Position numbers and translations under genes: made by a program. This document shows, piece after piece, positions 13,576 to 19,914 of a DNA stretch of 20,367 nucleotides. Under the pieces are notes generated by a model, which worked only from the letters and a program-made list of their open reading frames with translations, was not told where the DNA came from and searched no databases. Each line of letters begins with the position of its first letter. The stretch's first letter is position 1. The stretch comes from CAZIPZ01 sp964541075. GTDB lineage: Bacteria > Acidobacteriota > Terriglobia > 20CM-2-55-15. Location of the stretch: the NCBI GenBank assembly GCA_964541075.1, contig CAZIPZ010000055.1, positions 1 through 20,367 of the forward strand, in the 5' to 3' direction.

Positions 13576-14172
13576 ATGAGAAAACAATCCGATGCGGGTT
13601 TCACGCTCCTCGAAATCGCCGTCACTCTCATGGTCATCGGGATCCTGACCGCCATCCTCTCGCCGCTGGTAACCAAGTACATTGACGAGGCGCGAATAAC
13701 GCGAGCGATGGACGAGTCGCAAAGTATCGCTAAGGCGATGCTCAACTTCAACAAAGACACCGGAAAGTGGCCGATCTTCACACCGCCTGCCGCCACCATC
13801 ACAACGACGTCCGCAATTTATACGCTGCTGGTTAGTCCGGGCGCCAATCCACAATGCAGTGTCGACTGCGCCTCCTGGCAGTCGGTTAGTCGCGGCCAGA
13901 TCAGTGATATCCTCGAGCGCAACAGTCCTGGCTACGGCACCTCCGGCAAGTTCGCGTGGCGCGGACCATATATTACGAGTCTAGGGACGGATCCTTGGGG
14001 CAATGCATATCTGGTCAATGCCGCGTCCTTGGGTTTTGGGTTGAACAGGGCGGCTTTCGTGCTTTCTGCGGGGCCGAACGTCCGAGTCGAAACCAGTTTC
14101 GTACAGAATATCGGTTCCGGCAGTGCAGCATTCTCCACAGGCGGCGATGACATTGTCGCTCGAGTGAAATAG
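13576..14172 (+). CDS. GspG-like prepilin (pilin 5, last gene of the operon)
   Basis: A 198-residue prepilin with leader MRKQSDAG and then FTLLEIAVTLMVIGILTAIL, Glu5 present. The polar helix YIDEARITRAMDESQSIAKAMLNFNKDTG and the C-terminal core WRGPYI, DPWGNAY, VLSAGPNVRVET and GGDDIVARV place it with the GspG-like small pilins at 3915, 5452 and 8167. It has two cysteines close together (CSVDC, about residues 94-98) that could form a disulfide after export; the other small pilins lack them. It starts 6 nt after the large-prepilin genes and closes the operon. Confidence 0.89.
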   Translation: MRKQSDAGFTLLEIAVTLMVIGILTAILSPLVTKYIDEARITRAMDESQSIAKAMLNFNKDTGKWPIFTPPAATITTTSAIYTLLVSPGANPQCSVDCASWQSVSRGQISDILERNSPGYGTSGKFAWRGPYITSLGTDPWGNAYLVNAASLGFGLNRAAFVLSAGPNVRVETSFVQNIGSGSAAFSTGGDDIVARVK

Positions 14173-14442
14173 AACAAGCTCGTTCCTCGGGTGAAGTTGG
14201 ATGGCTCGTTCTTAAAGTCATTTTCCCTGTTGAAGAGCCCTCTTTCCGTCGTTCCAAGCATGGCGTCCCTCTTTCAGGCGCGCCCTTCCGCTTTCGAAGA
14301 AATTGTTTTTCCTTCCAACAATTCACTATCCCAGTGCAAAAGGCATGGTTTGCAGTCTTTAAGGCTTTGTAACCGCCCACGTGAACTGGTCCTCCGTCCA
14401 GCCATGCCACTTTCCCTGTTTCAAAAGATGAGCTGCCGTTTT

Positions 14443-14463
14443 CTGCAGTGGTGCAGATTTTTC
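14443..14463 (+). terminator. Weak terminator-like hairpin
   Basis: TCTGCA (14443-14448), loop GTGG, TGCAGA (14453-14458), then five T. The stem is only six pairs and lies 270 nt after the pilin 5 stop, so its role as the operon terminator is doubtful. Confidence 0.33.
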
Positions 14464-14538
14464 TCTGAAATAGGGTTCCCGCGAAGAGGGAGCAGCCCGC
14501 AGGTTTCGCCACCTGTTTCGCCAGCCGCGCACATGAAT

Positions 14539-14553
14539 CAACACATTTCGATA
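14539..14553. promoter_or_regulatory. Degenerate enhancer site, distal, pilin 6
   Basis: CAACACATTTCGATA matches only part of CTAC-N7-GTAG, but its centre (14546) is 33 bp upstream of the perfect copy, the same offset as at pilin 2. It is weak on its own. Confidence 0.25.
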
Positions 14554-14571
14554 GCGGAATTTGACTTTCAT

Positions 14572-14586
14572 CTACAAAGGACGTAG
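14572..14586. promoter_or_regulatory. Putative enhancer (UAS) palindrome, pilin 6
   Basis: CTACAAAGGACGTAG, perfect CTAC-N7-GTAG, followed by AT. Its centre (14579) is 50 bp from the GG of the -24 element at 14629, one helical turn closer than at the other three pilin promoters. Confidence 0.6.
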
Positions 14587-14627
14587 ATTCCTCCGTCTCC
14601 GGTATGTTTTTTCAATGATTTAGGCTT

Positions 14628-14643
14628 TGGCCTTTATGTTGCA
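14628..14643 (+). promoter_or_regulatory. Sigma-54 (-24/-12) promoter-like element, pilin 6
   Basis: TTTGGCCTTTATGTTGCAT: TTGGC at -24, GG (14629-14630) and GC (14641-14642) ten bases apart, and TTGCA at -12, the best overall match in the window. It directly touches ATG 14643, so transcription would start near 14654. Confidence 0.68.
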
Positions 14644-15497
14644 TGCCCAACGTTCCTAAAGCGGAAGCAGGGAGTCCGGAAGCGGGGGTAGTCGTGAGAC
14701 TGACGAAGATCGCTAAATGGATTAGAGATGATGTCAGAGGCGTTGCCACGTCGCTGATAGAAGCCACCGCAACGGTTGCAGTAGGCGCCGTGCTGGCGGG
14801 GGTCGCGGTGGGTGGCGCTATAGACGCCATTAACGACTCTAAAGTTCAAGCGGCAATCGGTGACGTAAGCTCGATCGGGCAAGGCGTGATCACCTTCTAT
14901 AAGGACAATGCTTTCTTCCCCCTCTACCATAACGGTCAGCTGACCGGATCGGGTGACGGCTTTTACGATGATCTCGTATCGGAAAACGGGACGTATCCCA
15001 CGGATACGACACGCAATCCGGCTACTCTCGTGAGTCAGTGGAACATTCCTAGTGCTGGAAATGCCTGGAGTGGAATTGCTGGGTTTTTCGGTCATACGCC
15101 GAACACTCCGAAGCACGACACGATCGAAGGACATCTGATCAGGAATCAGATCGGCGGCCTCTCTGCCACAGGGACCGGGACGTACTACCCATTGAGGGGC
15201 TTCTATGCGGGCGATCCTCAAAGGGGTTGGGCCGGACCTTACATCTCGTCATTGCCGAAAACCGATCCGTGGGGAAACAAATACATTATCAACGTGCGAG
15301 AACTTCATGCCGGACATCTTCTCGACCCGGCATATGATTCGACCCACGAACGAGCAGTAAACGATCAGATGCCAATGCCGAAAATGGCAGTGATCGTCTT
15401 GTCCGCCGGCCCTAACCGCACCATTGAGACTCCAGCCGAACAGCAGTTTGATACGTTTATGGCTATGGGCGACGACATCGTTTTCAGGATTAAGTAA
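14643..15497 (+). CDS. GspG-like prepilin with RGVATSLIEA processing region (pilin 6)
   Basis: Up to 284 residues; paralogue of the gene at 4719. The shared signatures are RGVATSLIEA at the processing site, DTIEGHLIRNQ, a W-A-GPYI segment, DPWGNKYIIN, VLSAGPNRTIET and GDDIVFRIK at the end. An insert of about 100 residues lies between the first helix and GPY. As in its paralogue, Glu is seven residues after the leader Gly but five after the Ala. ATG 14643 overlaps the predicted -12 box and has no ribosome-binding site. GTG 14694 has GGGGG five bases upstream and would give a 16-residue leader (MRLTKIAKWIRDDVRG), so it is the better start if the promoter is real; the longer frame is listed. The gene stands alone between a gene-free gap and an inverted repeat. 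Confidence 0.85.
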   Translation: MPNVPKAEAGSPEAGVVVRLTKIAKWIRDDVRGVATSLIEATATVAVGAVLAGVAVGGAIDAINDSKVQAAIGDVSSIGQGVITFYKDNAFFPLYHNGQLTGSGDGFYDDLVSENGTYPTDTTRNPATLVSQWNIPSAGNAWSGIAGFFGHTPNTPKHDTIEGHLIRNQIGGLSATGTGTYYPLRGFYAGDPQRGWAGPYISSLPKTDPWGNKYIINVRELHAGHLLDPAYDSTHERAVNDQMPMPKMAVIVLSAGPNRTIETPAEQQFDTFMAMGDDIVFRIK

Positions 15498-15498
15498 G

Positions 15499-15586
15499 GA
15501 AAAGGGACAAGGCAAAAAGGGGACAGTGAGGAATTTCTGAAACCCAAGAAGTTGCTCACTGTCCCCTTTTTGCCTTGTCCCTTTTC
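15499..15586. repeat. Perfect 32-bp inverted repeat (REP/MITE-like or bidirectional terminator)
   Basis: Arms at 15499-15530 and 15555-15586 are exact reverse complements, with a 24-nt loop. Each arm contains AGGGACAAGGC and AAAAGGGGACAGTGAG or their complements. The A- and T-runs inside the arms mean a folded transcript from either side would end in U-rich sequence, so it may terminate both convergent genes. It begins two bases after the pilin 6 stop, and the right arm encodes the last residues and stop of the minus-strand glycosyltransferase. GGGGACAG-type palindromes are often dispersed repeats in environmental bacteria (recollection, not checked here). Confidence 0.9.
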
Positions 15587-17361
15587 TGCCGCTCTTCATG
15601 GATAGCCGACCAAACGGTTCTGACTGCCAAGGCAATCAGCGACAACATCGTCAATGTGAGGCCAAAAATGAAGGGCGTCTTGTAGCTGGCAGGCAGTTCC
15701 AACAAATGCTGCGGAGCAACAGCCGCCTCCTTTGCGGTCTCTTCCTTTAAACGTTGCTCCGCCAGTTCCGCCGTGCGGGTATCGCTTAGACCCAAAGCTG
15801 CGATCCGAAGATTGGTCCACGCCTCAATGTTAGGTTGAAGCGCAGCATATTTCTCGTAGGATTGACGTGCGCCCGCGTAGTCTCGAAGCTGAAGCTGAAG
15901 CTGCCCTAGAGTTCTCCACGCCAACGGCTCATTGGGTTTTGCAACCACGCCACGAAGCGCTTCTCTTTTTGCGTCCTCCATCTGGCCCTTAGCCATGTAC
16001 TCGGTAGCCAGATTGATCGAAGTCAACAAGTGTCCCTGTTGGCGATAGTAGCTGTTGGCGGAACCTTCGTAACGGCGCGCCTCGAGATTGGTTTCAATAG
16101 CTTTATTCACGTAACCACGCATGAAATAGTACGAAGCAAGGCGAGTGAGTATTGCCGGATCGCGTGGAAACGCGTCGCGATGGGATTCCAGAAACGCGAT
16201 CTGGTCATTCCATTCCGCATTGCGGACCATCGTCCTCACTCCCAAAAAAACCGCCGCAATGGCAACCGCTCCCAGCACCCATTTTTTGTTCAGTTTTTGA
16301 TACAAAGCGCCGGCGGCAATGCCGATTCCTGCCAGAGCAGCATAAACCCGGTGCTCGTTGATCAGGTCGGGCAGCGGCAGAAGCATGACTGGGGCAAGCA
16401 GGACAAAAAAGCTCAAAATTCCGAAGCCAATGGCCGGAGCCTTCTTCAGGAGATAAAAGCCCAGCGCAAATATTCCCAGCACCAAGAGCCACTGGAAAAC
16501 CAATATCCACGAAAACGATGTCACCGCAATGAATCCATAGAAGAGGAATTGCCGATGCGGCCACACCAGCAATTGAAAGTACTTCATCAGGATCGGACCT
16601 TGTGTCAGGAAATAGCTGTCCCAGGCAATCCAAGTGAGGGTGGTTCCCGAACCCCGAAACGCCAGCCACGCCGGATAAAGTAAAACCAGGACGAGAGGAA
16701 GAGCATACAGCGACACGCGCTTGATGCCTTTGCTTCCGAAGAATATCCATTCAATGAAGACGATCCAGACGGGGAGAACCACCGCAGTTTCTTTCGTCAG
16801 GCCTGCTGCAGTCGCAAGGACAGCTGCGCTCATGAACCACATGCGGCTGCGGGTTCTGCGAAAACGGACGTAAGCTCCCGCAGTCAGCAACATGAATAAT
16901 GCCGCCTGCGATTCGAATCGCTGGGATATGTATGTAATTGCCTGCGTTTGAATCGGATGAACAAGAAACAGTCCACCCGCGATAGCGGCCGGTACGGATT
17001 GACTAAGGAGTTCGCGGGTCAACCAGAACAGTGCAGTTGCAGCAAGGGCATGGATCAGTACATTGCCGAGTCGGATATAGAAAGCTTCTGTCCAGGGCAG
17101 CATCGGGCGCACCAGGTGTGCGGCCTGGATGTTCAACCAGAACGATGCGAAGCCGAGCGGTCGCGTCGCCCAACCGGGGCGCTCAGAAATCTGCAGAACA
17201 TTGGGATCATCGAGGTGAAATGGCGCCGATAGGCCTGGGCTGTATAACAAGACGGCCATCGGTATCGCAAAGATGAAGAAAATTGTAGTGGCTTTGTTGG
17301 ACGGCGGCAGCGGGCTCGCTCTGTCCTGAGACAAGGCTGCCGCATGGGAAACATCATTCAC
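15556..17361 (-). CDS. TMTC-like GT-C membrane glycosyltransferase with TPR domain
   Basis: A 601-residue polytopic membrane protein with about a dozen hydrophobic helices up to ~375, a TPR region (about 400-535) and a final transmembrane helix (563-583). GT-C features resembling the TMTC/DUF1736 group are visible: the first extracytoplasmic loop has HLDDPNVL (D51, D52), and further on come LGNVLIHALAATALF, LVHPIQTQAITYISQR, LTKETAVVLP and INEHRVYAAL. Such enzymes use lipid-linked sugars to O-glycosylate exported proteins. With ten pilin genes nearby, pilin glycosylation is the obvious hypothesis, but no substrate is shown. It lies 25 nt after homoserine dehydrogenase in the same minus-strand operon. 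Its last ~10 residues (KRDKAKRGQ and stop) are encoded by one arm of the inverted repeat, so the native C-terminus may have been replaced. Confidence 0.8.
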   Translation of the reverse strand: MNDVSHAAALSQDRASPLPPSNKATTIFFIFAIPMAVLLYSPGLSAPFHLDDPNVLQISERPGWATRPLGFASFWLNIQAAHLVRPMLPWTEAFYIRLGNVLIHALAATALFWLTRELLSQSVPAAIAGGLFLVHPIQTQAITYISQRFESQAALFMLLTAGAYVRFRRTRSRMWFMSAAVLATAAGLTKETAVVLPVWIVFIEWIFFGSKGIKRVSLYALPLVLVLLYPAWLAFRGSGTTLTWIAWDSYFLTQGPILMKYFQLLVWPHRQFLFYGFIAVTSFSWILVFQWLLVLGIFALGFYLLKKAPAIGFGILSFFVLLAPVMLLPLPDLINEHRVYAALAGIGIAAGALYQKLNKKWVLGAVAIAAVFLGVRTMVRNAEWNDQIAFLESHRDAFPRDPAILTRLASYYFMRGYVNKAIETNLEARRYEGSANSYYRQQGHLLTSINLATEYMAKGQMEDAKREALRGVVAKPNEPLAWRTLGQLQLQLRDYAGARQSYEKYAALQPNIEAWTNLRIAALGLSDTRTAELAEQRLKEETAKEAAVAPQHLLELPASYKTPFIFGLTLTMLSLIALAVRTVWSAIHEERQKRDKAKRGQ

Positions 17362-17386
17362 GACTGACGAATTTGCCTGGCGTCCT

Positions 17387-18688
17387 TCACAGTTCGTCGC
17401 CTTCTACTCGAATCAAGGCTGGCTTTTCCGTGACACAACCCAGTTCTCGTATTTCCAGAATCGCCTTCTGAATGTCCCGCTCCAAAGCCGTGTGCGTCAT
17501 AATGACGAGTGGAACCGCACCTCCCTCCTTACGTCCACGTTGGATCATCTGAGCAATACTGATGCGGTGACGCCCGAATATGCCGGAAATTTGAGCGAGC
17601 ACTCCCGGCTGATCGAGCGCCATCAGACGGAAATAATAAATACTCTTGATGGATTCCATCGGTTGAAGCTGGACGGGCTCTCGATCGTCGCTGGCCGGCA
17701 GCTTTCGCGAAGGCTCCATGAGAATGTGCCGGCTGATATCCATGATGTCACCGACAACTGCGCTGCCGGTCGGCGCCGAACCTGCTCCGCGACCATACAG
17801 CATGATGTCGCCAACTGCGTCGCCCACCAACTGGATCGCGTTGTACACTCCGGACACCTTCGCAATCGGATACTCTTCCGGAACCATTGTTGGATGGACT
17901 CGAACTTGAAGTCTGCCTTCGCTGATTTTTGCAATAGCGAGCAGCTTCAGGCGGTATCCGAACTCCTTGCCGAAATCGATGTCCATTGGGCTGATTTCGG
18001 TAATGCCTTCCGTGAAAATGTTCTTAAACTCGACGCCGGCGCCGAAGGCAAGGTTGACGAGGATCGCAAGCTTATGCGCTGTATCAATCCCTCCGACGTC
18101 GAAGGTCGGATCGGCTTCTGCGTAACCGGCCTTCTGCGCTTCGGCGAGAACCTCCGGAAAGGACCGCTCTTCATCCGTCATCTTGGAAAGGATGTAGTTC
18201 GAAGTGCCGTTGATAATTCCGTAAATCGACAGGATGCGGTTTCCTGCGAGAGCTTCTTTTAGGGCCTTAATGACTGGAATTCCGCCTCCAACGCTTCCTT
18301 CAAAACCAACAAGGACGCCATGCCGTTGGGCGGCTTCATGAATCTCTGCGCCATGAACCGCAAGTAATGCTTTGTTCGCGGTGACGACATGTTTGCCATG
18401 AGCAATTGAAGTGAGAATGAGTTCTTTGGCGGGCTCGTACCCGCCAATGAGCTCAACGACGATGTCAATGGCTGGATTGTCCACAATCTCGGCCGGATTG
18501 GTCGTCAGCATTCCGGCAGGAAGCTTCAACCCACGGTCGCGCTTGGGATCGCGCACGGCGACCTTGACAACCTCGACCGGCGCGCCAACTCGGTGCCGCA
18601 CGAGATCCGCGTTTTCCTGAAGAATGCGCAGTGCGCCGCTTCCCACTGTTCCAAGCCCGATCATCCCAACAGTAATTTTATTTTTCAT
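17387..18688 (-). CDS. hom: Homoserine dehydrogenase with C-terminal ACT domain
   Basis: A 433-residue NAD(P)-dependent homoserine dehydrogenase, which reduces aspartate semialdehyde to homoserine for threonine and methionine synthesis. The N-terminal Rossmann motif is GLGTVGSG (11-18). TANKALL has K106. The catalytic region AEADPTFDVGGIDTAHKL has E191, D193, D202 and K206. The ACT domain (about 350-425, YFRLMALDQPGVLAQI) suggests feedback control by an amino acid, usually threonine. Start chosen at 18688 because this ATG overlaps the stop of the upstream double-receiver gene (ATGA); an ATG at 18712 adds eight residues. It is a housekeeping enzyme in an operon with a signalling protein and a glycosyltransferase, an unusual grouping. 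Confidence 0.95.
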   Translation of the reverse strand: MKNKITVGMIGLGTVGSGALRILQENADLVRHRVGAPVEVVKVAVRDPKRDRGLKLPAGMLTTNPAEIVDNPAIDIVVELIGGYEPAKELILTSIAHGKHVVTANKALLAVHGAEIHEAAQRHGVLVGFEGSVGGGIPVIKALKEALAGNRILSIYGIINGTSNYILSKMTDEERSFPEVLAEAQKAGYAEADPTFDVGGIDTAHKLAILVNLAFGAGVEFKNIFTEGITEISPMDIDFGKEFGYRLKLLAIAKISEGRLQVRVHPTMVPEEYPIAKVSGVYNAIQLVGDAVGDIMLYGRGAGSAPTGSAVVGDIMDISRHILMEPSRKLPASDDREPVQLQPMESIKSIYYFRLMALDQPGVLAQISGIFGRHRISIAQMIQRGRKEGGAVPLVIMTHTALERDIQKAILEIRELGCVTEKPALIRVEGDEL

Positions 18689-19461
18689 CTTCGGGTAAGC
18701 CGTTTCCACCAAGGTTGCTTTTGATATTCCGCGTAGCTCATGCAGGCCGTGATACTGGCTTCGATAGCCGCGAAATTAAACGGCTTCAAAATATAGTCAA
18801 AAGCGCCGATTTTCATCGCCTGTCGCGCGACCTCTCTATCTGCGACCGCGGTCATCATAATCACGTTCGGATGTGGGTCGCCCGACATGATCAGACTCAG
18901 CGCTTCCATCCCTCCCATTTGAGGCATACTCACGTCCAGCAGCACGATTTGAAGAGTCGAATCCGCTTGCACGCGCTCAAGGGCCTCACGGCCGTTTTGA
19001 GCGGTTGCCACTCTATAATTGTGGCTCTTGAGATATTCCGACAGCACAGTCCTTATCTCTTCTTCATCATCGACGACCAGAACGTGCACTCCGTCCTGTT
19101 GATCAAAAGCTCCGAGGTTTGCATCCAGCGACTGTCGAATTGCAGCGATTAGGGCGTCTAAACCACCGCTGCGATTCACGCTTCTTTCGAGCCCGACAGC
19201 GCTGATGTCCTGGCCTTCTTCGGTCACTCCAATGACTTTTGCCTTAAACGGCGGCGCCTTCGCTGCCGATACGAACACCAGACCGTTCGGAATTGTCAGA
19301 TCGATGACCACGAGCTCCGGACCGTGTAAGTCGAGGAGCCGGGCGGCTTGTTCGGCTGTCGTCGCTCCAAAAACCGAAAGTTCCGGAGAAGACAGAGACC
19401 GAGTGAGCAGGTCCACCAGGATTTTTTCGCGGTCGACGATAAGTATCTTGGCCTTGGCCAT
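18685..19461 (-). CDS. Double-receiver response regulator without output domain
   Basis: A 258-residue protein of two receiver domains in tandem. The first (about 4-115) keeps D10 and D54 (VVIDLTIPNG) but has Arg where the second acidic residue belongs (IVDREK) and no clear conserved lysine, so it is probably not phosphorylated normally. The second (about 126-242) is complete: D131 and D132, D176 in LLDVSMP, T204 in MMTA and K226 in LKPF. There is no DNA-binding or enzymatic output, so it likely acts by protein contact. The tail QPWWKRLTRR resembles the SWWKRILG end of the cyclase-kinase at 6151-7986. No good ribosome-binding site precedes ATG 19461; a TATACT at 19479-19474 on this strand would give a very short leader. 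First gene of the operon with hom and the glycosyltransferase. Confidence 0.9.
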   Translation of the reverse strand: MAKAKILIVDREKILVDLLTRSLSSPELSVFGATTAEQAARLLDLHGPELVVIDLTIPNGLVFVSAAKAPPFKAKVIGVTEEGQDISAVGLERSVNRSGGLDALIAAIRQSLDANLGAFDQQDGVHVLVVDDEEEIRTVLSEYLKSHNYRVATAQNGREALERVQADSTLQIVLLDVSMPQMGGMEALSLIMSGDPHPNVIMMTAVADREVARQAMKIGAFDYILKPFNFAAIEASITACMSYAEYQKQPWWKRLTRR

Positions 19462-19515
19462 AAATCATTCGGAGTATACCGTAAAGTTTTCTGGGATTTT
19501 GCCGATCTTAGTCCC

Positions 19516-19914
19516 ATGGACCCAACGAGCCAGTCAGTATCCGAATACGAGTCTCAGCGCTCCGTTTTTCGCCTTCCCATGAACGCGAATGATCCCGTCT
19601 ATTTACTGTTGAACATGGACGGAGTCGACATCGATCCGATTGTCGACGAACTTAGCGCCGGCGGCGCGCGACTGGTCAGCTCGAAGCACTACGATCGTTT
19701 CGTGGAGGGTCAGGTTGTCGGACCCGCTGTTCTGGTGCTGCAGGATGTCGGCGTGCCTGTCGTGTATCCCATTGTGAAATGGAAGAGCTGGCCGGTGATC
19801 GGAGTCGAGTTTTTGGAGCTCTCGGAGAAAGACCAGGAATTGATCTTCAGGTTCATCTTCAAACTTCAGCGGAAGCTCATCCAGCCGAAGAACGTCAAGC
19901 GTCGGCGCCGCTAG
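19516..19914 (+). CDS. PilZ-domain protein (putative c-di-GMP receptor)
   Basis: A 132-residue single-domain protein fitting PilZ. The RxxxR motif is R15-SVF-R19. The second motif reads ELSAGG (45-50) against the usual [D/N]xSxxG, with Glu in the first place. The C-terminal IGVEFLELSEKDQELIFRFIFKLQR is the usual closing strand and helix. PilZ proteins bind cyclic di-GMP and often regulate pili or motility, which fits the neighbourhood. The Glu substitution makes binding less certain. Longer frames reaching back to 19348 run into the divergent receiver gene; ATG 19516 places RxxxR close to the N-terminus, as usual. Its TAG stop shares a CTAG with the stop of queG on the other strand. Confidence 0.78.
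   Translation: MDPTSQSVSEYESQRSVFRLPMNANDPVYLLLNMDGVDIDPIVDELSAGGARLVSSKHYDRFVEGQVVGPAVLVLQDVGVPVVYPIVKWKSWPVIGVEFLELSEKDQELIFRFIFKLQRKLIQPKNVKRRRR

Larger units (their letters stand above)
14173..14571. other. Gene-free intergenic stretch
   Basis: About 400 bases follow pilin 5 with no convincing coding region on either strand. The longest frame is antisense, overlaps the end of pilin 5, is rich in Cys, Ser and Arg and resembles no family. The eight-base repeat GCTCGTTC occurs twice (14178 and 14203). One weak terminator-like hairpin is listed separately. It may be a long 3' region, a decayed element or an unrecognised RNA; I see nothing decisive. Confidence 0.5.

Noticed and set aside
14015..14512. 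Antisense frame of 165 codons overlapping pilin 5 and the following gap
   Set aside because: It overlaps a clear prepilin on the other strand, has many Cys, Ser and Arg residues with no recognisable domain, and no ribosome-binding site. It reads as a chance frame.
16030..16683. Plus-strand frame of 217 codons within the glycosyltransferase
   Set aside because: Its composition (rich in Gln, Arg, His and Ser) is that of an antisense shadow of a membrane protein, with no domain.
17492..18262. Plus-strand frame of 256 codons inside homoserine dehydrogenase
   Set aside because: It lies wholly within hom on the opposite strand, whose motifs are unmistakable. The frame is a by-product of codon bias.
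19348..19515. Upstream extension of the PilZ gene by 56 residues
   Set aside because: It runs into the start of the divergent receiver gene, and RxxxR is already correctly placed near the N-terminus from ATG 19516.
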